This document shows positions 27,417-36,397 of a stretch of DNA of 64,000 bases, piece by piece. Source of the DNA: Antiquaquibacter oligotrophicus (GTDB taxonomy: Bacteria > Actinomycetota > Actinomycetes > Actinomycetales > Microbacteriaceae); the NCBI RefSeq assembly GCF_020535405.1, contig NZ_CP085036.1:930001-994000 (forward strand). The letters are read 5' to 3'. The notes beneath the pieces are model-generated. The model had not been told where the DNA came from. It did no database searches and worked only from the letters and a program-made list of their open reading frames with translations. The translations under genes and the position numbers were made by a program. Position 1 is the stretch's first letter. Each line of letters begins with the position of its first letter.

Positions 27417-27661
27417 CAGCCCAGGTAACGTTCGACGGCGGCCTCGGCGATGGCGTCACCCAGGTCCGCGTTCGATGCCGACCGCGTAGACCTGAACATG
27501 CCGCGGATGCTCGCAACGGATTCGCCCGCAGCGACGAACTCCCACGTCCCGTCGGACCGAGGCACAAACTCGACGCGGGTTCCCGCTTCGATACCGAGGC
27601 GTTCACGCACCTCGACCGGGATCGTTACCTGACCCTTACTGGTGACGGTTGCTGTGGGCAT
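27416..27661 (-). CDS. vapB: AbrB/SpoVT-type antitoxin
   Basis: 81 residues. The N-terminal swapped-hairpin DNA-binding domain reads TSKGQVTIPVEVRERLGI; the C-terminal half (SIRGMFRST, DAIAEAAVERYLG) probably wraps the toxin. It is the first gene of the pair and likely represses its own promoter. An inverted arrangement CCTTAC-GTAAGG in 27671-27692, with CTCCTTAC and GTAAGGAG arms, lies just upstream and is a good autoregulatory operator candidate. Confidence 0.87.
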   Translation of the reverse strand: MPTATVTSKGQVTIPVEVRERLGIEAGTRVEFVPRSDGTWEFVAAGESVASIRGMFRSTRSASNADLGDAIAEAAVERYLG

Positions 27662-27670
27662 GCACTAAAC

Positions 27671-27692
27671 CTACTCCTTACCTCACGTAAGG
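27671..27692. promoter_or_regulatory. Palindromic operator candidate before vapBC
   Basis: CTCCTTAC followed by CTCAC-type spacer and GTAAGGAG forms an inverted repeat about 10-30 nt upstream of the antitoxin ATG. AbrB-type antitoxins usually bind palindromes in their own promoter. Inference. Confidence 0.5.
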
Positions 27693-27706
27693 AGCAGGTT
27701 TCTGAC

Positions 27707-28450
27707 CTACTTCTTGCCCTGCGCGGCGACCGCCGCGGCACCGGCAGCAGCGGCCTCGGGGTCGAGGTAGCGGCTCGGGCCGGTCGGGATGAAGTGCTCG
27801 TCGAGCTCGTAGACGAGCGGGATGCCCGTCGGAATGTTCAGCTCGGCGATGTCGTCGTCGGAGATGCCGTCGAGGTGCTTTACGAGTGCGCGGAGGCTGT
27901 TGCCGTGCGCGGTGACCAGCACCGTCTTGCCTGCGGCAAGGTCGACGGTGATGTCCGAGAACCAGTAGGGGAGCATCCGGTCGATGACGATCTTGAGGCT
28001 TTCGGTGCGGGGAATCTCGCCGTCGATGCCCTGGTACCGCTCGTCGTGCACCTGGCTGTACTCGGCGTCGTCCTCGAGCACGGGCGGCGGGGTGTCGAAG
28101 CTGCGGCGCCACGTCTGGAACAGCTCCGGGCCGTACTTTTCGAGCGTCTCAGCCTTGTCGAGACCCTGCAGCGCACCGTAGTGACGCTCGTTGAGGCGCC
28201 AGCTGCGCTTGACCGGAATCCAGAGGCGGTCGGCCTCCTCGAGGGCGAGGTTGGCGGTCTGGATGGCTCGGGTGAGGAGGCTCGTGTAGAGGATCTCGGG
28301 CTTCAGTCCCGACTCGGCGAGCAGCTGCCCGGCGCGCTTCGCCTCGGCGATGCCCTGGTCGCTGAGCCGCACATCCACCCAGCCGGTGAAGAGGTTCTTC
28401 TGGTTCCAGTCGGAGTTGCCGTGGCGGAGGAGGATCAGGGTGTAAGTCAT
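27707..28450 (-). CDS. gpmA: 2,3-bisphosphoglycerate-dependent phosphoglycerate mutase
   Basis: 247 residues, normal length. It interconverts 3- and 2-phosphoglycerate in glycolysis. The phospho-histidine motif [10 protein letters not shown], then [15 protein letters not shown] and the second catalytic His in [11 protein letters not shown] identify the dPGM family. The start follows TACGCT plus 6 nt (leaderless). In mycobacteria this gene sits beside senX3-regX3; here it is 22 kb away. Confidence 0.96.
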   Translation of the reverse strand: MTYTLILLRHGNSDWNQKNLFTGWVDVRLSDQGIAEAKRAGQLLAESGLKPEILYTSLLTRAIQTANLALEEADRLWIPVKRSWRLNERHYGALQGLDKAETLEKYGPELFQTWRRSFDTPPPVLEDDAEYSQVHDERYQGIDGEIPRTESLKIVIDRMLPYWFSDITVDLAAGKTVLVTAHGNSLRALVKHLDGISDDDIAELNIPTGIPLVYELDEHFIPTGPSRYLDPEAAAAGAAAVAAQGKK

Positions 28451-28509
28451 GGGTTAAGCGTAGCGAAGGGCGGGGTGCGGCGCGTCGCGCGATGCCCGCC
28501 ATACGTTGT

Positions 28510-28568
28510 GGAGGATGACACGCGGGGTGGACCACGGATGCTGCACCCAGCGCGGCGCGTCATCCTCC
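28510..28568. repeat. Imperfect long hairpin between SDR gene and gpmA
   Basis: GGAGGATGA at the left end pairs with TCATCCTCC at the right end, with further CGCG and GGGTG/CACCC pairing inside. It lies downstream of the SDR stop on the minus strand, so it may act as a terminator, though no T-run follows. Confidence 0.5.
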
Positions 28569-28593
28569 GCAACGTCGTGAGCCAGCAGCACCG

Positions 28594-29277
28594 TCACGGC
28601 AGTACGACCCCGCGCAGGTGGTGCCCGATCGAGATACTCTCGCCCGAGATGTTCGCGAGCGGCGACAGCAGGAACGCGGTGAGGTCGCCGATCTGCGCCG
28701 GCGAGGACTGACCAGGGCGCGCTCGTTCCACGTCGGGGCTCGGGGCATCCGTCACCAGGCCAGGGTTGATCACGTTGATGGCGACACCCGAACCGGCGAC
28801 CTCATCGGCGAGGCTCTTCGCGGCGATGTTGAGGGCCGCGTTGCGCACCGTCGCGGTGATGTTGCCGGTGAGAAAAGCGTTCTGACCGCTGATGCCGACG
28901 ATGCGCCCGAAGCCCTGCTCGACCATGTACGGGAGCGCCGCATTGGCCACACGGAGGAACGTGAGCGCCTTGCCCTCGACGGCACTCGCGATCTGCTCGG
29001 GGTCGGACAGGCGGGCGGGGTCGAGCTCGTGCGCGGGCGGGGCCGCGGTGATCACGACGGCGTCGAGACGGCCGTGAGTTTCGAGGATGCCGGCGAGCGC
29101 AGCATCCACGGATGCCTCATCGCTCGCGTCCAGCGCGATGCCCTCCTCTTCCTCAGGATGACGGGACGCGACGATCACAGTCGCCCCCTCCGACCGCGCC
29201 CTCCGGGCGATGGCGGAGCCGATGTACCCGGTTCCGCCGACGACGAGCACGACACGGCCGCTGAGCTGAAGGTCCAT
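28594..29277 (-). CDS. Short-chain dehydrogenase/reductase
   Basis: 227 residues. The NAD(P)-binding motif GGTGYIGSAIA lies at about 13-23. The strand pattern VVITAA and INPGLV fits classical SDRs, but the usual YxxxK catalytic motif is not evident: the expected region reads ISGQNAFLTGN. That makes an atypical or non-catalytic SDR possible. TAACGT lies 7 nt before the ATG at 29275-29277. The substrate is unknown. Confidence 0.75.
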   Translation of the reverse strand: MDLQLSGRVVLVVGGTGYIGSAIARRARSEGATVIVASRHPEEEEGIALDASDEASVDAALAGILETHGRLDAVVITAAPPAHELDPARLSDPEQIASAVEGKALTFLRVANAALPYMVEQGFGRIVGISGQNAFLTGNITATVRNAALNIAAKSLADEVAGSGVAINVINPGLVTDAPSPDVERARPGQSSPAQIGDLTAFLLSPLANISGESISIGHHLRGVVLP

Positions 29278-29320
29278 GCGCTCAACGTTAGTTGTGCCGC
29301 CCGCGTCGTTCACAGACGCG

Positions 29321-29403
29321 CACTTCTCCGGAGGATGTGGCCCCCAGTCACACCCGTTACCGGTTCTGGGACCAGATGCGCGCAACCCTCCGGAAAAAAG
29401 TGA
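29321..29403 (+). repeat. 83-nt inverted-arm intergenic element, copy A
   Basis: Bounded by CACTTCTCCGGAGG and CCTCCGGAAAAAAGTG, which are inverted copies of each other; the core includes AGTCACACCCGTTACCGG. The same architecture recurs at 51627-51709 and 59369-59463. It lies between the divergent SDR and methyltransferase genes. See findings. Confidence 0.75.
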
Positions 29404-29451
29404 AAAGGCGGGGCAGCACGTGGCCCGGGCACCGCGCGGGACAATGGGTAC

Positions 29452-30216
29452 ATGCCCATCGGCCAGGTCACCCGCGGAACGACCGGGCATAACCGCCTCC
29501 GCCGCATCGACCGGTGGATCGCGCAGCTGCCCGCGTTACGTCGGGCCGAGCATCCGATCGTCGTCGACCTGGGTTATGGGGCGTCGGCGACGACCGCGCT
29601 CGAACTGCACGAGCGGCTCGCAAAAACCCGCAGCGACGTCGAAGTGGTCGGCATCGAGATCGAGCCCGCGCGGGTCGCCGCCGCGAAGCCCTACGAGAGG
29701 CCGGGCGTCAGCTTCCGCGTTGGTGGGTTCGAGGTTCCGGGTGAGCGGCCCACCATCATCCGCGCGCTCAACGTGCTGCGCCAGTACGACGAGAGCAAGG
29801 TCGCCGGCGCGTGGGCGCTGATGGTGTCACGGCTGCAGCCCGGCGGCGTGCTCGTCGAGGGCACCTGCAACGAGGTGGGGCGCGTCGCCAGTTGGGCGGA
29901 TGTCACGGCCGACGGCCCGCAGCGCTTCACGGTATCCCTGCACCTGCCGTCGCTGGAGGCGCCCAGCATCGTGGCGGAACGGCTACCGAAAGCCCTCATC
30001 CACCGCAACGTTCCCGGCGAGCGCATCCACGACTTCCTGCGCGACCTCGACCGCCAGTGGGCGACGCACGCGGGGCTCGGTGTGTACTCGCCGGTGCAGC
30101 GGTGGGTGGCATCCGTCGCGGGAATGAAGGATGCCGGGTGGCCGGTATTGGGAGGCAAGACCCGCTGGCGCCTCGGCGAGCTGACCGTGGCCTGGGACGC
30201 GGTGGCGCCGAGCTAG
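29452..30216 (+). CDS. Class I SAM-dependent methyltransferase-like protein
   Basis: 254 residues. The SAM-binding pattern is VVDLGYGAS near residue 38, an acidic end to strand 2 (VVGIEIEPAR) and RALNVLRQYDE at the motif IV position. The substrate is unknown; the family is widespread in actinobacteria. GACAAT lies 6 nt before the ATG. Its stop is 4 nt from the stop of the opposing membrane-protein gene. Confidence 0.78.
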   Translation: MPIGQVTRGTTGHNRLRRIDRWIAQLPALRRAEHPIVVDLGYGASATTALELHERLAKTRSDVEVVGIEIEPARVAAAKPYERPGVSFRVGGFEVPGERPTIIRALNVLRQYDESKVAGAWALMVSRLQPGGVLVEGTCNEVGRVASWADVTADGPQRFTVSLHLPSLEAPSIVAERLPKALIHRNVPGERIHDFLRDLDRQWATHAGLGVYSPVQRWVASVAGMKDAGWPVLGGKTRWRLGELTVAWDAVAPS

Positions 30217-30220
30217 TCGA

Positions 30221-30781
30221 TTAGAGGAGGCGGCCGAGCCGCCACTCTTCATCCTGCCGCGGGGCGCGAACCTTTCGGGGCGGTTTTGCGGGACGCGGCG
30301 CTCGGCGCCCCGGGAGCCAGAAGTGCCAGATCGCGAATGCCCCCAGAGCTACTCCGACCACGAAGACTGGCGACGACGGTTGGTAGGTGCTCACTTCCAG
30401 TTCAGCGGCAGGGAGATTCCACGCGATGAGCAACAGCAGGATGCTCGCGGCGATGAGGATCACCGGCACGTAATGGGCGACCCACCACCGTCGGATCGCC
30501 GGCACGAGCCGAATGGGAAGCCCTATGGTCAGGACGACCGCCGTGAGCGCGTGCGCGGGTAGGACTACGAAGAGCGCGATGGCGCCGACGACGTAGGGCC
30601 AGAAGTAGACCAGCGAGAGCAACTCGCTCCAGTCGTATGGAGCAGGGTCGGTCGGCGTGGTGAGGCTGCGCAGCTCCGCCGTTCGATAGGCGTCATCGAT
30701 CAGGAGGGCAATCGCAACGAATACCAGTCCGCCGAGGCTCTGAAGGAACACGGCCCACCAGGGCCACCGGAAGTCCGACAC
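30221..30781 (-). CDS. Hypothetical membrane protein, four segments
   Basis: 186 residues from GTG 30781 (TACGCT 6 nt upstream). Hydrophobic segments lie near 9-26, 58-85, 103-121 and 138-155, followed by a basic, proline-rich cytoplasmic tail. No family recognised. Confidence 0.65.
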   Translation of the reverse strand: MSDFRWPWWAVFLQSLGGLVFVAIALLIDDAYRTAELRSLTTPTDPAPYDWSELLSLVYFWPYVVGAIALFVVLPAHALTAVVLTIGLPIRLVPAIRRWWVAHYVPVILIAASILLLLIAWNLPAAELEVSTYQPSSPVFVVGVALGAFAIWHFWLPGRRAPRPAKPPRKVRAPRQDEEWRLGRLL

Positions 30782-30830
30782 GATCCCAGCGTAGAGCTGG
30801 GATGCGAGTTTCTTTCGCGACGCGCTAGCG

Positions 30831-31388
30831 CTACCGTGCCCGCAACGCGTCGATCGTGATCGCCATCACCCGGTCGCGCTGGTCGTCGTCGGCGAAGGCG
30901 GCGCTGGAGACTCCGGCGAGCATCCGCACCGCGTCCTCGATCATCACGTCATCGCGCGCGACACCGGCCGCCTGAGCCCGGGCTAGGAGCGGGCCGCCGG
31001 CCGAGTACATGGCGGCGCGGCACACGACCATCACCTCGGAGGTCTTGTTGAGCCCCTCGACGAGGGCCTGCTTGGTGCGGAGGTATTCGAGGAAGCGGTG
31101 CAGCCAAGTCTCGAGGGCGTCCCATGGCTCGAGGGACGAGACCTCGTCGGCGGCGCGCGAGAGGCCCTGCACCTCTTCTACGTAGACGGCTTCGAGCAGT
31201 GCTTCACGCGTCGGAAAGTTTCGGTACAGCGTTCCGATCCCCACGCCAGCTCGCCGCGCGATCTCCTCGAGAGAAGCACCAGCACCTTCGGCCGCGAAGA
31301 CGTCGCGACCCGCGGCGATGAGCGCGTCGAAGTTGCGCCGAGCATCCGCGCGCTGCGGTCGACGCACGACATCGTCGATCGTGGTCAC
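30831..31388 (-). CDS. TetR-family repressor
   Basis: 185 residues from GTG 31386-31388, with GGAGGTGAGAC directly upstream. The helix-turn-helix is at about 35-60 (ASLEEIARRAGVGIGTLYRNF), the most conserved TetR part. The ligand domain is variable. It is divergent from an MFS exporter at 31516, and the shared region holds two identical palindromes, so it very likely represses both genes and is released by an exported compound. Confidence 0.9.
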   Translation of the reverse strand: MTTIDDVVRRPQRADARRNFDALIAAGRDVFAAEGAGASLEEIARRAGVGIGTLYRNFPTREALLEAVYVEEVQGLSRAADEVSSLEPWDALETWLHRFLEYLRTKQALVEGLNKTSEVMVVCRAAMYSAGGPLLARAQAAGVARDDVMIEDAVRMLAGVSSAAFADDDQRDRVMAITIDALRAR

Positions 31389-31412
31389 CGTCTCACCTCC
31401 AGGGTTGCTAAA

Positions 31413-31455
31413 CGGAGGCACCCTCCGCTATCGTACTAAGCGGAGGCACCCTCCG
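31413..31455. promoter_or_regulatory. Twin TetR operators
   Basis: The 15-nt palindrome CGGAGGCACCCTCCG occurs identically at 31413-31427 and 31441-31455, with 28 nt between starts. Each is a 6-bp inverted repeat (CGGAGG/CCTCCG) around a 3-nt centre. They lie between the divergent TetR and MFS genes. Confidence 0.85.
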
Positions 31456-31515
31456 AAAGGTTTACTCCATCATACGACGCCCATCCGAGGCGTCACCTTC
31501 TCGCGGAAAGCTCTC

Positions 31516-32970
31516 ATGACGACAACAACCACCGTCTCCCCCACCGCCACCAGTGCAACCACTCGCCCGTGGCGCACCTTCCTCGTACTCGCCCTCTGCG
31601 TCGGCGGGTTCGCGACCCTCCAGAACCTCGTTGTGCCCGTGTTGCCGATCATCCAGACAGACCTCGGCACCGACACTGCCGGCGTCACCTGGACGGTCAC
31701 CGCCTGGCTCATCGCCGCCGCTGTCGCCACCCCGCTCCTCGGTCGAGTCGGCGACATGGTGGGCCGCCGGCGTGTGCTCCTCATCTCCCTCGGGGGTGTG
31801 ATGGTCGGCAGTGTGCTCGCCGCGATCGCCCCCAACCTCGAAGTACTTATTGCGGCGCGCATCATCCAGGGCATGGGCGGCGCGATGTTCCCGCTCGCGT
31901 TCGGTCTGCTCCGCGACGCATTCCCGCGCGAGCGCGTGCCCTCCGCGATCGGGGCGATGTCCGCACTCATTGCGATCGGCGGCGGCATCGGTGCTGTGCT
32001 CGCCGGGCCCCTGTCCGAGGCGATCGGATGGCGCGGCCTCTTCCTAGTGCTCCTCGTGCTGTCGATCCCCGGAGCCATCCTTGCGCGCACCCTCGTTCCG
32101 GAATCCCCCGAGCGCTCCCCCGGCAGGCTCAACATCCCCGCAGCGCTCCTGCTCTCCGGATGGCTCGTGGCCCTGCTTCTCCCGTTGAGCGACGGCAACG
32201 CGTGGGGCTGGAACTCGCCCCTCGTTATTGGCCTCTTCGCCCTCGCCGCAATCCTCCTCGTCGCGTGGATCATGGTCGAGTGGCGCTCGAAGGAACCGCT
32301 CGTCGACATGCGCACCATGATCAGCCCGGCGATTTGGCCGATGAATGTCGCCGCCGTGCTCGTCGGTGCGGTGATGTTCTCGGTGTTCGCCTACTTCCCG
32401 CGGTTCGTGCAGGTGCCGACCGGCACCGGGTACGGCCTCGGTGCGACGGTCGCCGAGTCAGGACTCCTCACTCTGCCGATGCTCGCGACGATGGCCGTGG
32501 CCGGGTTCTTGAGCGGGCCTTTGGGGCGGATCATCGGGTTCCGAGCGCAGATAGCTGGGGCATCCGGGCTCATTGTCGCCTCGACGATCGCGCTCGCGTT
32601 TGTGCACGCCACCACGTGGGAGGTTGCCCTGTGGGGCGCTCTGTTCGGGTTCGGACTGGGACTCGTCTACTCGGCGATCACGAGTGTGGTCGTGCAGTCG
32701 GTGAAGCCCACCGAGACGGGTGTGGCGAGCGGCATGAACGCCAACCTCCGCACCATTGGCAGTTCCCTGGGCGTCACCATCATGACCGCGATCGTCGCGG
32801 GTTCGGCGACCGGCATGGACTTCCCCACCGAGCAGGCCTACGAGACGGGCTTCCTGACGGTCGCCCTCATCGGTAGCGGTGCGATCCTCGTGACCATCGT
32901 CGGTTCAATCCTCGCGGCCCGCCGCGTGGTCGACGACACCGCCGCCATCGAGGTCCCCGTCCGGGCGTGA
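31516..32970 (+). CDS. MFS drug exporter, DHA2 type
   Basis: 484 residues and about 14 membrane segments, the DHA2 (EmrB/QacA) layout. The motif A loop reads GRVGDMVGRRRVLL, and motif C-like glycine-rich IGGGIGAVLAGPL follows. It should export hydrophobic drugs or metabolites using the proton gradient. ATG 31516 is preceded by GGAAAG; longer upstream readings are not conserved-looking. Regulated by the divergent TetR gene through the twin operators. Confidence 0.9.
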   Translation: MTTTTTVSPTATSATTRPWRTFLVLALCVGGFATLQNLVVPVLPIIQTDLGTDTAGVTWTVTAWLIAAAVATPLLGRVGDMVGRRRVLLISLGGVMVGSVLAAIAPNLEVLIAARIIQGMGGAMFPLAFGLLRDAFPRERVPSAIGAMSALIAIGGGIGAVLAGPLSEAIGWRGLFLVLLVLSIPGAILARTLVPESPERSPGRLNIPAALLLSGWLVALLLPLSDGNAWGWNSPLVIGLFALAAILLVAWIMVEWRSKEPLVDMRTMISPAIWPMNVAAVLVGAVMFSVFAYFPRFVQVPTGTGYGLGATVAESGLLTLPMLATMAVAGFLSGPLGRIIGFRAQIAGASGLIVASTIALAFVHATTWEVALWGALFGFGLGLVYSAITSVVVQSVKPTETGVASGMNANLRTIGSSLGVTIMTAIVAGSATGMDFPTEQAYETGFLTVALIGSGAILVTIVGSILAARRVVDDTAAIEVPVRA

Positions 32971-32985
32971 CGCGGCGGCACGAGA

Positions 32986-33133
32986 TACCTGGTGGTTGAG
33001 TAGCAGCGGCGCAGCCCGGCGTCATCGAAACCACCCGACGGAGTCACTCGGGGCCGCAGGTTTCGAGACGCCGCTGCGCGGCTCCTCAACCGGCGGGGTC
33101 GCGCCGCTGCGCGGCTCCTCAACCAGCGGGGTA
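32986..33133. repeat. REP-like palindromic repeat, copy 1
   Basis: The left half starts TACCTGGTGGTTGAGTAGC and ends CGAAACCACC; the right half starts GGTTTCGAGACGCCGC and ends CTCCTCAACC. The two halves are inverted relatives, so the unit can fold into a long hairpin. An extra right half is appended. It sits between the MFS and FUSC stops. Confidence 0.85.
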
Positions 33134-33141
33134 CAGCAACC

Positions 33142-34284
33142 TCAGTTGAGCGGGTGCTCCTCCGTGCCCGGGTGGTCTTCCACGGGTGGCAGCAGGGCGC
33201 GCGCGTCTTCGCCGTCCATTCCGGATGCCACCAGCAGATCCACGACGAAGGGCCGAAGCAACACAACGATCACGGACTCGCGCAGCGCACCGTCCGGAAC
33301 GATGTGCGCCGGGTCCAGCCGACGCGCGAGGTCCTCGAAGATAGTGCGGGACGCACCGACCACACTCGGGTCCTGGATCTGCTCACCGAGGAGGTCGACT
33401 CCGTGGGCTAGCTCGGCGATCACATCAGCGAGTTCCGGCCGCTCCACCCCGTCGGAGACAAGCACCGCGATGCGCCGCGCGACCACACGCAGGTGACGTG
33501 CGGTGAGGTCCGCCCCCGCGAGGATGCGGTGCTGCGTCTGCAGTTCGGCGCGATGCCGCCGAAGCCATGGTGAGATGCTCGCAATCGACTGCGCGTTGTC
33601 GAGCGACGTCGCCCAGTTGTCGACGAGCACCTGCGTGCGGCGGAGCCGGTCGAGGGCGAGTTCGGCCGCGGTGTGGTCCGCGGCGCGCAGCGAGTCGGTG
33701 AGACCGCCGAGGCCCTCATGGAAGACGGAGAACAGGAGCCGGGCATCCCGTTTCGCCTCCTTGCGGGGGTCGCGCGGGATGAGTGCGGTCGCGGCGAGCG
33801 CCACGAGACCCGCGATCACACCGTCGATACTGCGGGTGAAAACGCCGCCGGCCGGGTCGGGCAGGAGCACCACGATCATGCCCTGCACGGCGGCGGCGAT
33901 CGCGAACGCCGGGTTCGCGGAGAACCCGCGCGAGACGACGATGGTGGCGAACAGCACGATGCCCATCTGCCACGGTCCCTTGCCGAGCAGGATGACGATG
34001 ACTTCACTGAGGGCGATGCCCACGGTGATGCCGACCGCCGTCTCCACCACGGCGCGGGGTTTCGCATTGCGGGCGAGGCCGAGGGTGCTGATGGTCGCGG
34101 TCACCGCAATGAGGGGAACCTGGTGCCCGAACAGGTATCGCGCGATCGAGTAGGCGGCGAGCACGGCGATGGTGAGCTGCAGTGCGGCCGGGAGGCTGTC
34201 GACACTCCGGCGCCACCCGCTGCGGACCAGCGCGCGCACACGAACAACACGACCGAGTCGTCGTAGCCGCGCGTCATCCGACAC
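33142..34284 (-). CDS. FUSC-family (aromatic acid exporter-like) membrane protein
   Basis: 380 residues, GTG start. About five to six hydrophobic segments in the first 170 residues (LTIAVLAAYSIARYLFG, PLIAVTATISTLGLA, GITVGIALSEVIVILLG, AIAAAVQGMIVVLL) precede a long helical cytoplasmic domain, as in FUSC/ArAE proteins. Substrate unknown. It is preceded 6 nt upstream by the ygfZ-like stop, so it is the last gene of a run from nitrobindin-like through ygfZ. Confidence 0.8.
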   Translation of the reverse strand: MSDDARLRRLGRVVRVRALVRSGWRRSVDSLPAALQLTIAVLAAYSIARYLFGHQVPLIAVTATISTLGLARNAKPRAVVETAVGITVGIALSEVIVILLGKGPWQMGIVLFATIVVSRGFSANPAFAIAAAVQGMIVVLLPDPAGGVFTRSIDGVIAGLVALAATALIPRDPRKEAKRDARLLFSVFHEGLGGLTDSLRAADHTAAELALDRLRRTQVLVDNWATSLDNAQSIASISPWLRRHRAELQTQHRILAGADLTARHLRVVARRIAVLVSDGVERPELADVIAELAHGVDLLGEQIQDPSVVGASRTIFEDLARRLDPAHIVPDGALRESVIVVLLRPFVVDLLVASGMDGEDARALLPPVEDHPGTEEHPLN

Positions 34285-34290
34285 CGAGCG

Positions 34291-35352
34291 CTACCTCGGC
34301 CTGGTGACCGCCCCAAGGCGCGGCAGGCGGGGAATGGATGCTTCGGCTCCGGCATCCGTGGGCACGATGGTCTCTTGGGCCGCCGCGACATCCACGTCGC
34401 CCCGCACCACGAGGTCCGCGGCAGGGTCGACCGAGCGCTTGACGACGGCGAGCGCGACCGGCCCGAGCTCGTAGTGCAGCGCGGAACTGGTCACCTGCCC
34501 GACGACCGTCTCCCCGAGCAACACCTCGGACCCGACCCCGGGAAGCACCCCCTCCGAGCCGTCGAGGTGCAGCATGACGAGGCGCCGCGGCGGGTGCCCG
34601 AGGTTGTGCACCTTCGCGATGGTTTCCTGCCCGCGGTAGCAGCCCTTGTTGAGGTGCACCGCCGAACGCAGCCAGTCGAGTTCGTGCGGGATGCTGCGGT
34701 CATCGACCTCGGTCGCAAGACGCGGGCGCCACGCGGCGATCCGCACAGCCTCGAGCGCGAGCTGCCCGGCTGCGGGGAACGACGACAGGTCGGCATCCTT
34801 CGGCACAACGATCTCGCGATACGTCCACTCGGCACCCGGATGCTCGGCCGAGGTCGAATACTGATGCCCTCCGGTGACGACCTCCCGCCAGGGGTCAACC
34901 CACTCGAGCGCCACACCGTTCGGGGCGGCGGCGACCTCGGGATGCGGAGCGAACGCACCGATGGTCGTGTAGTCGGTGTCGACGGCAACCTCGACACGGA
35001 GCATGAAGCGCATACGGTCGAGCCAGGCGGCGAGCGCCTCCGTCTCGTCTCCGTCGACGAGGAGCCACGCGGTCTCGCCGTCGTCGACAACACGCATGAC
35101 GTGTTCGATGCGGCCGTTCGGGCTGAGGAGCAGCGTCTCAGCCGAAACGCCGGGAGCCAATCCCGCGATCGACTGGGAGGTGAGCGAGTCCAACCAGGTC
35201 AGGCGGTCCGGGCCGCTGAGCCTGATGATGCCGCGATCGGAGAGGTCGACGATCGCGTCGCCGGAGAGAAGGGCGCGCTGCTCGCCGAGCGGGTTGCCGT
35301 AATGCTGCACGGGGTCACCCACCGCTCCCGGGCGCTGCGTGAACTCAGTCAA
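34291..35352 (-). CDS. ygfZ: YgfZ/GcvT-like folate-binding protein
   Basis: 353 residues if TTG 35350-35352 is used; it overlaps the upstream stop by 8 nt, suggesting coupling. A GTG nine codons later is an alternative. The diagnostic motif KGCYRGQE is present in the C-terminal part (LNKGCYRGQETIAKV). YgfZ helps maintain iron-sulfur enzymes using tetrahydrofolate. The N-terminal GcvT-like fold (DLSDRGIIRLSGPDRLTWL) is clear. Confidence 0.9.
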   Translation of the reverse strand: MTEFTQRPGAVGDPVQHYGNPLGEQRALLSGDAIVDLSDRGIIRLSGPDRLTWLDSLTSQSIAGLAPGVSAETLLLSPNGRIEHVMRVVDDGETAWLLVDGDETEALAAWLDRMRFMLRVEVAVDTDYTTIGAFAPHPEVAAAPNGVALEWVDPWREVVTGGHQYSTSAEHPGAEWTYREIVVPKDADLSSFPAAGQLALEAVRIAAWRPRLATEVDDRSIPHELDWLRSAVHLNKGCYRGQETIAKVHNLGHPPRRLVMLHLDGSEGVLPGVGSEVLLGETVVGQVTSSALHYELGPVALAVVKRSVDPAADLVVRGDVDVAAAQETIVPTDAGAEASIPRLPRLGAVTRPR

Positions 35353-35935
35353 CCTTCGCGAGCCTTCCGCTGGCGTGCGAGGCGAGGGGCCGCCCGAGGG
35401 CTGCGATGTCCCACGCCCACAGCAGATGGTCTTCGACAAAACCGTAGAGGCGGGTGGCCGCGGCGTAATCCTTCGCGCCGGCGGTGCGCACCACAGCATC
35501 CGTCGCCAGATCGATGCGGGCCTGGCGCACCTGCCCCAGGTAGAGCTCGGTGACACCCTCGGGGTGGACGATGGATGCTTCGACGTCGAAGCCGTCCTCC
35601 TTGTTGCGGAGCTCCTCCACCTCGGAGGCGGTACGGTACGGGCGGTCACCGACCGGCCCGAGCATCCCCGGCCCCGGATCCCCCGGAGTCGCAGGCCTGC
35701 TCAGACGCCAGTACCCCATCTCGGAGACGTGGCTGATGCCGTCGGAGAGACGCCATGTCGACGACGTGTAGTTGAGGTACGGCAGACCGTCGTGGGAGAA
35801 ACTGATGCGCTGCCCGAACTCGAGGGTCTCCGTGGTCTCACCGTGGTTGTAGTGGACGATTCCGGTGCCCTCCCACACTCCGATCAGCCACGCGAGCGGG
35901 GCCAGTTCGGAGGGGATGTCGGAGCTGATCTCCAT
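35345..35935 (-). CDS. Nitrobindin-like heme-binding beta-barrel protein
   Basis: 196 residues from ATG 35933-35935. The N-terminal GVWEGTG matches the GxWxGxG signature of the nitrobindin/FABP-like family, which binds heme and reacts with NO or peroxynitrite. The protein is beta-rich throughout (FGQRISFSHDG, LNYTSSTWRL). A His near the C terminus would ligate heme; it is not pinpointed here. Coupled to ygfZ downstream, a pairing common in actinobacteria. Confidence 0.88.
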   Translation of the reverse strand: MEISSDIPSELAPLAWLIGVWEGTGIVHYNHGETTETLEFGQRISFSHDGLPYLNYTSSTWRLSDGISHVSEMGYWRLSRPATPGDPGPGMLGPVGDRPYRTASEVEELRNKEDGFDVEASIVHPEGVTELYLGQVRQARIDLATDAVVRTAGAKDYAAATRLYGFVEDHLLWAWDIAALGRPLASHASGRLAKVD

Positions 35936-35945
35936 CACGAGAGCG

Positions 35946-36059
35946 TCAGCGCTGCCCGCGGAAGAGGTTGTACAGCACCACAATCGAGACGAAACCGATG
36001 GCGAGCACCGCGAGGCCCAGAAGTCCCACGAAGAACAGTTCCAGGGCGAGAAGGTTCAT
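35946..36059 (-). CDS. Small single-span membrane protein
   Basis: 37 residues: a hydrophobic helix (LLALELFFVGLLGLAVLAIG ending at the VSIVV stretch) and a short basic tail, NLFRGQR. A CTGGAG sequence precedes the ATG closely. It lies 10 nt before the nitrobindin-like gene, in the same direction. Too short for a family call; plausible but not certain. Confidence 0.5.
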   Translation of the reverse strand: MNLLALELFFVGLLGLAVLAIGFVSIVVLYNLFRGQR

Positions 36060-36091
36060 GGCTCCAGCGTACCCGACGGTGTACCGATACT

Positions 36092-36346
36092 TCAGAGCAG
36101 CGCGAGCACCCCGGTGGCTGCCGCGAGCACGACGAGGGAACCGCCGATGCTCGCCATGGTGCGCACCACAAAACCTTCCTTGCGCTGGATCGCCAGCTGC
36201 ACGGCGAACGACGCAATCACCGCAACCGCGAAGGCGGTCGAAATCCACGTGACCCACTTGTCAGGGCTCGTAGTAAGAGGGATGACGATGGCGGCGATGA
36301 GAGAGGCAACCCACACCGGAAGGACGCTGAGAAGCTGCCAGGACAT
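36092..36346 (-). CDS. Small membrane protein, three segments
   Basis: 84 residues from ATG 36344-36346, with TACAAT 7 nt upstream (leaderless). Hydrophobic segments at about 4-22, 32-50 and 60-82. It appears to start the run of minus-strand genes reaching FUSC at 33142. No family recognised. Confidence 0.6.
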   Translation of the reverse strand: MSWQLLSVLPVWVASLIAAIVIPLTTSPDKWVTWISTAFAVAVIASFAVQLAIQRKEGFVVRTMASIGGSLVVLAAATGVLALL

Positions 36347-36397
36347 GGGCACGATTGTACGTGCGCATAGACTGTCCCCACGCACTCTGGAGGACTA

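Noticed and set aside
34291..35649. 100-residue N-terminal extension of the YgfZ-like protein
   Set aside because: The extension is Ser/Arg/Pro-rich antisense-like text overlapping the nitrobindin-like gene; the TTG overlap fits the family length.
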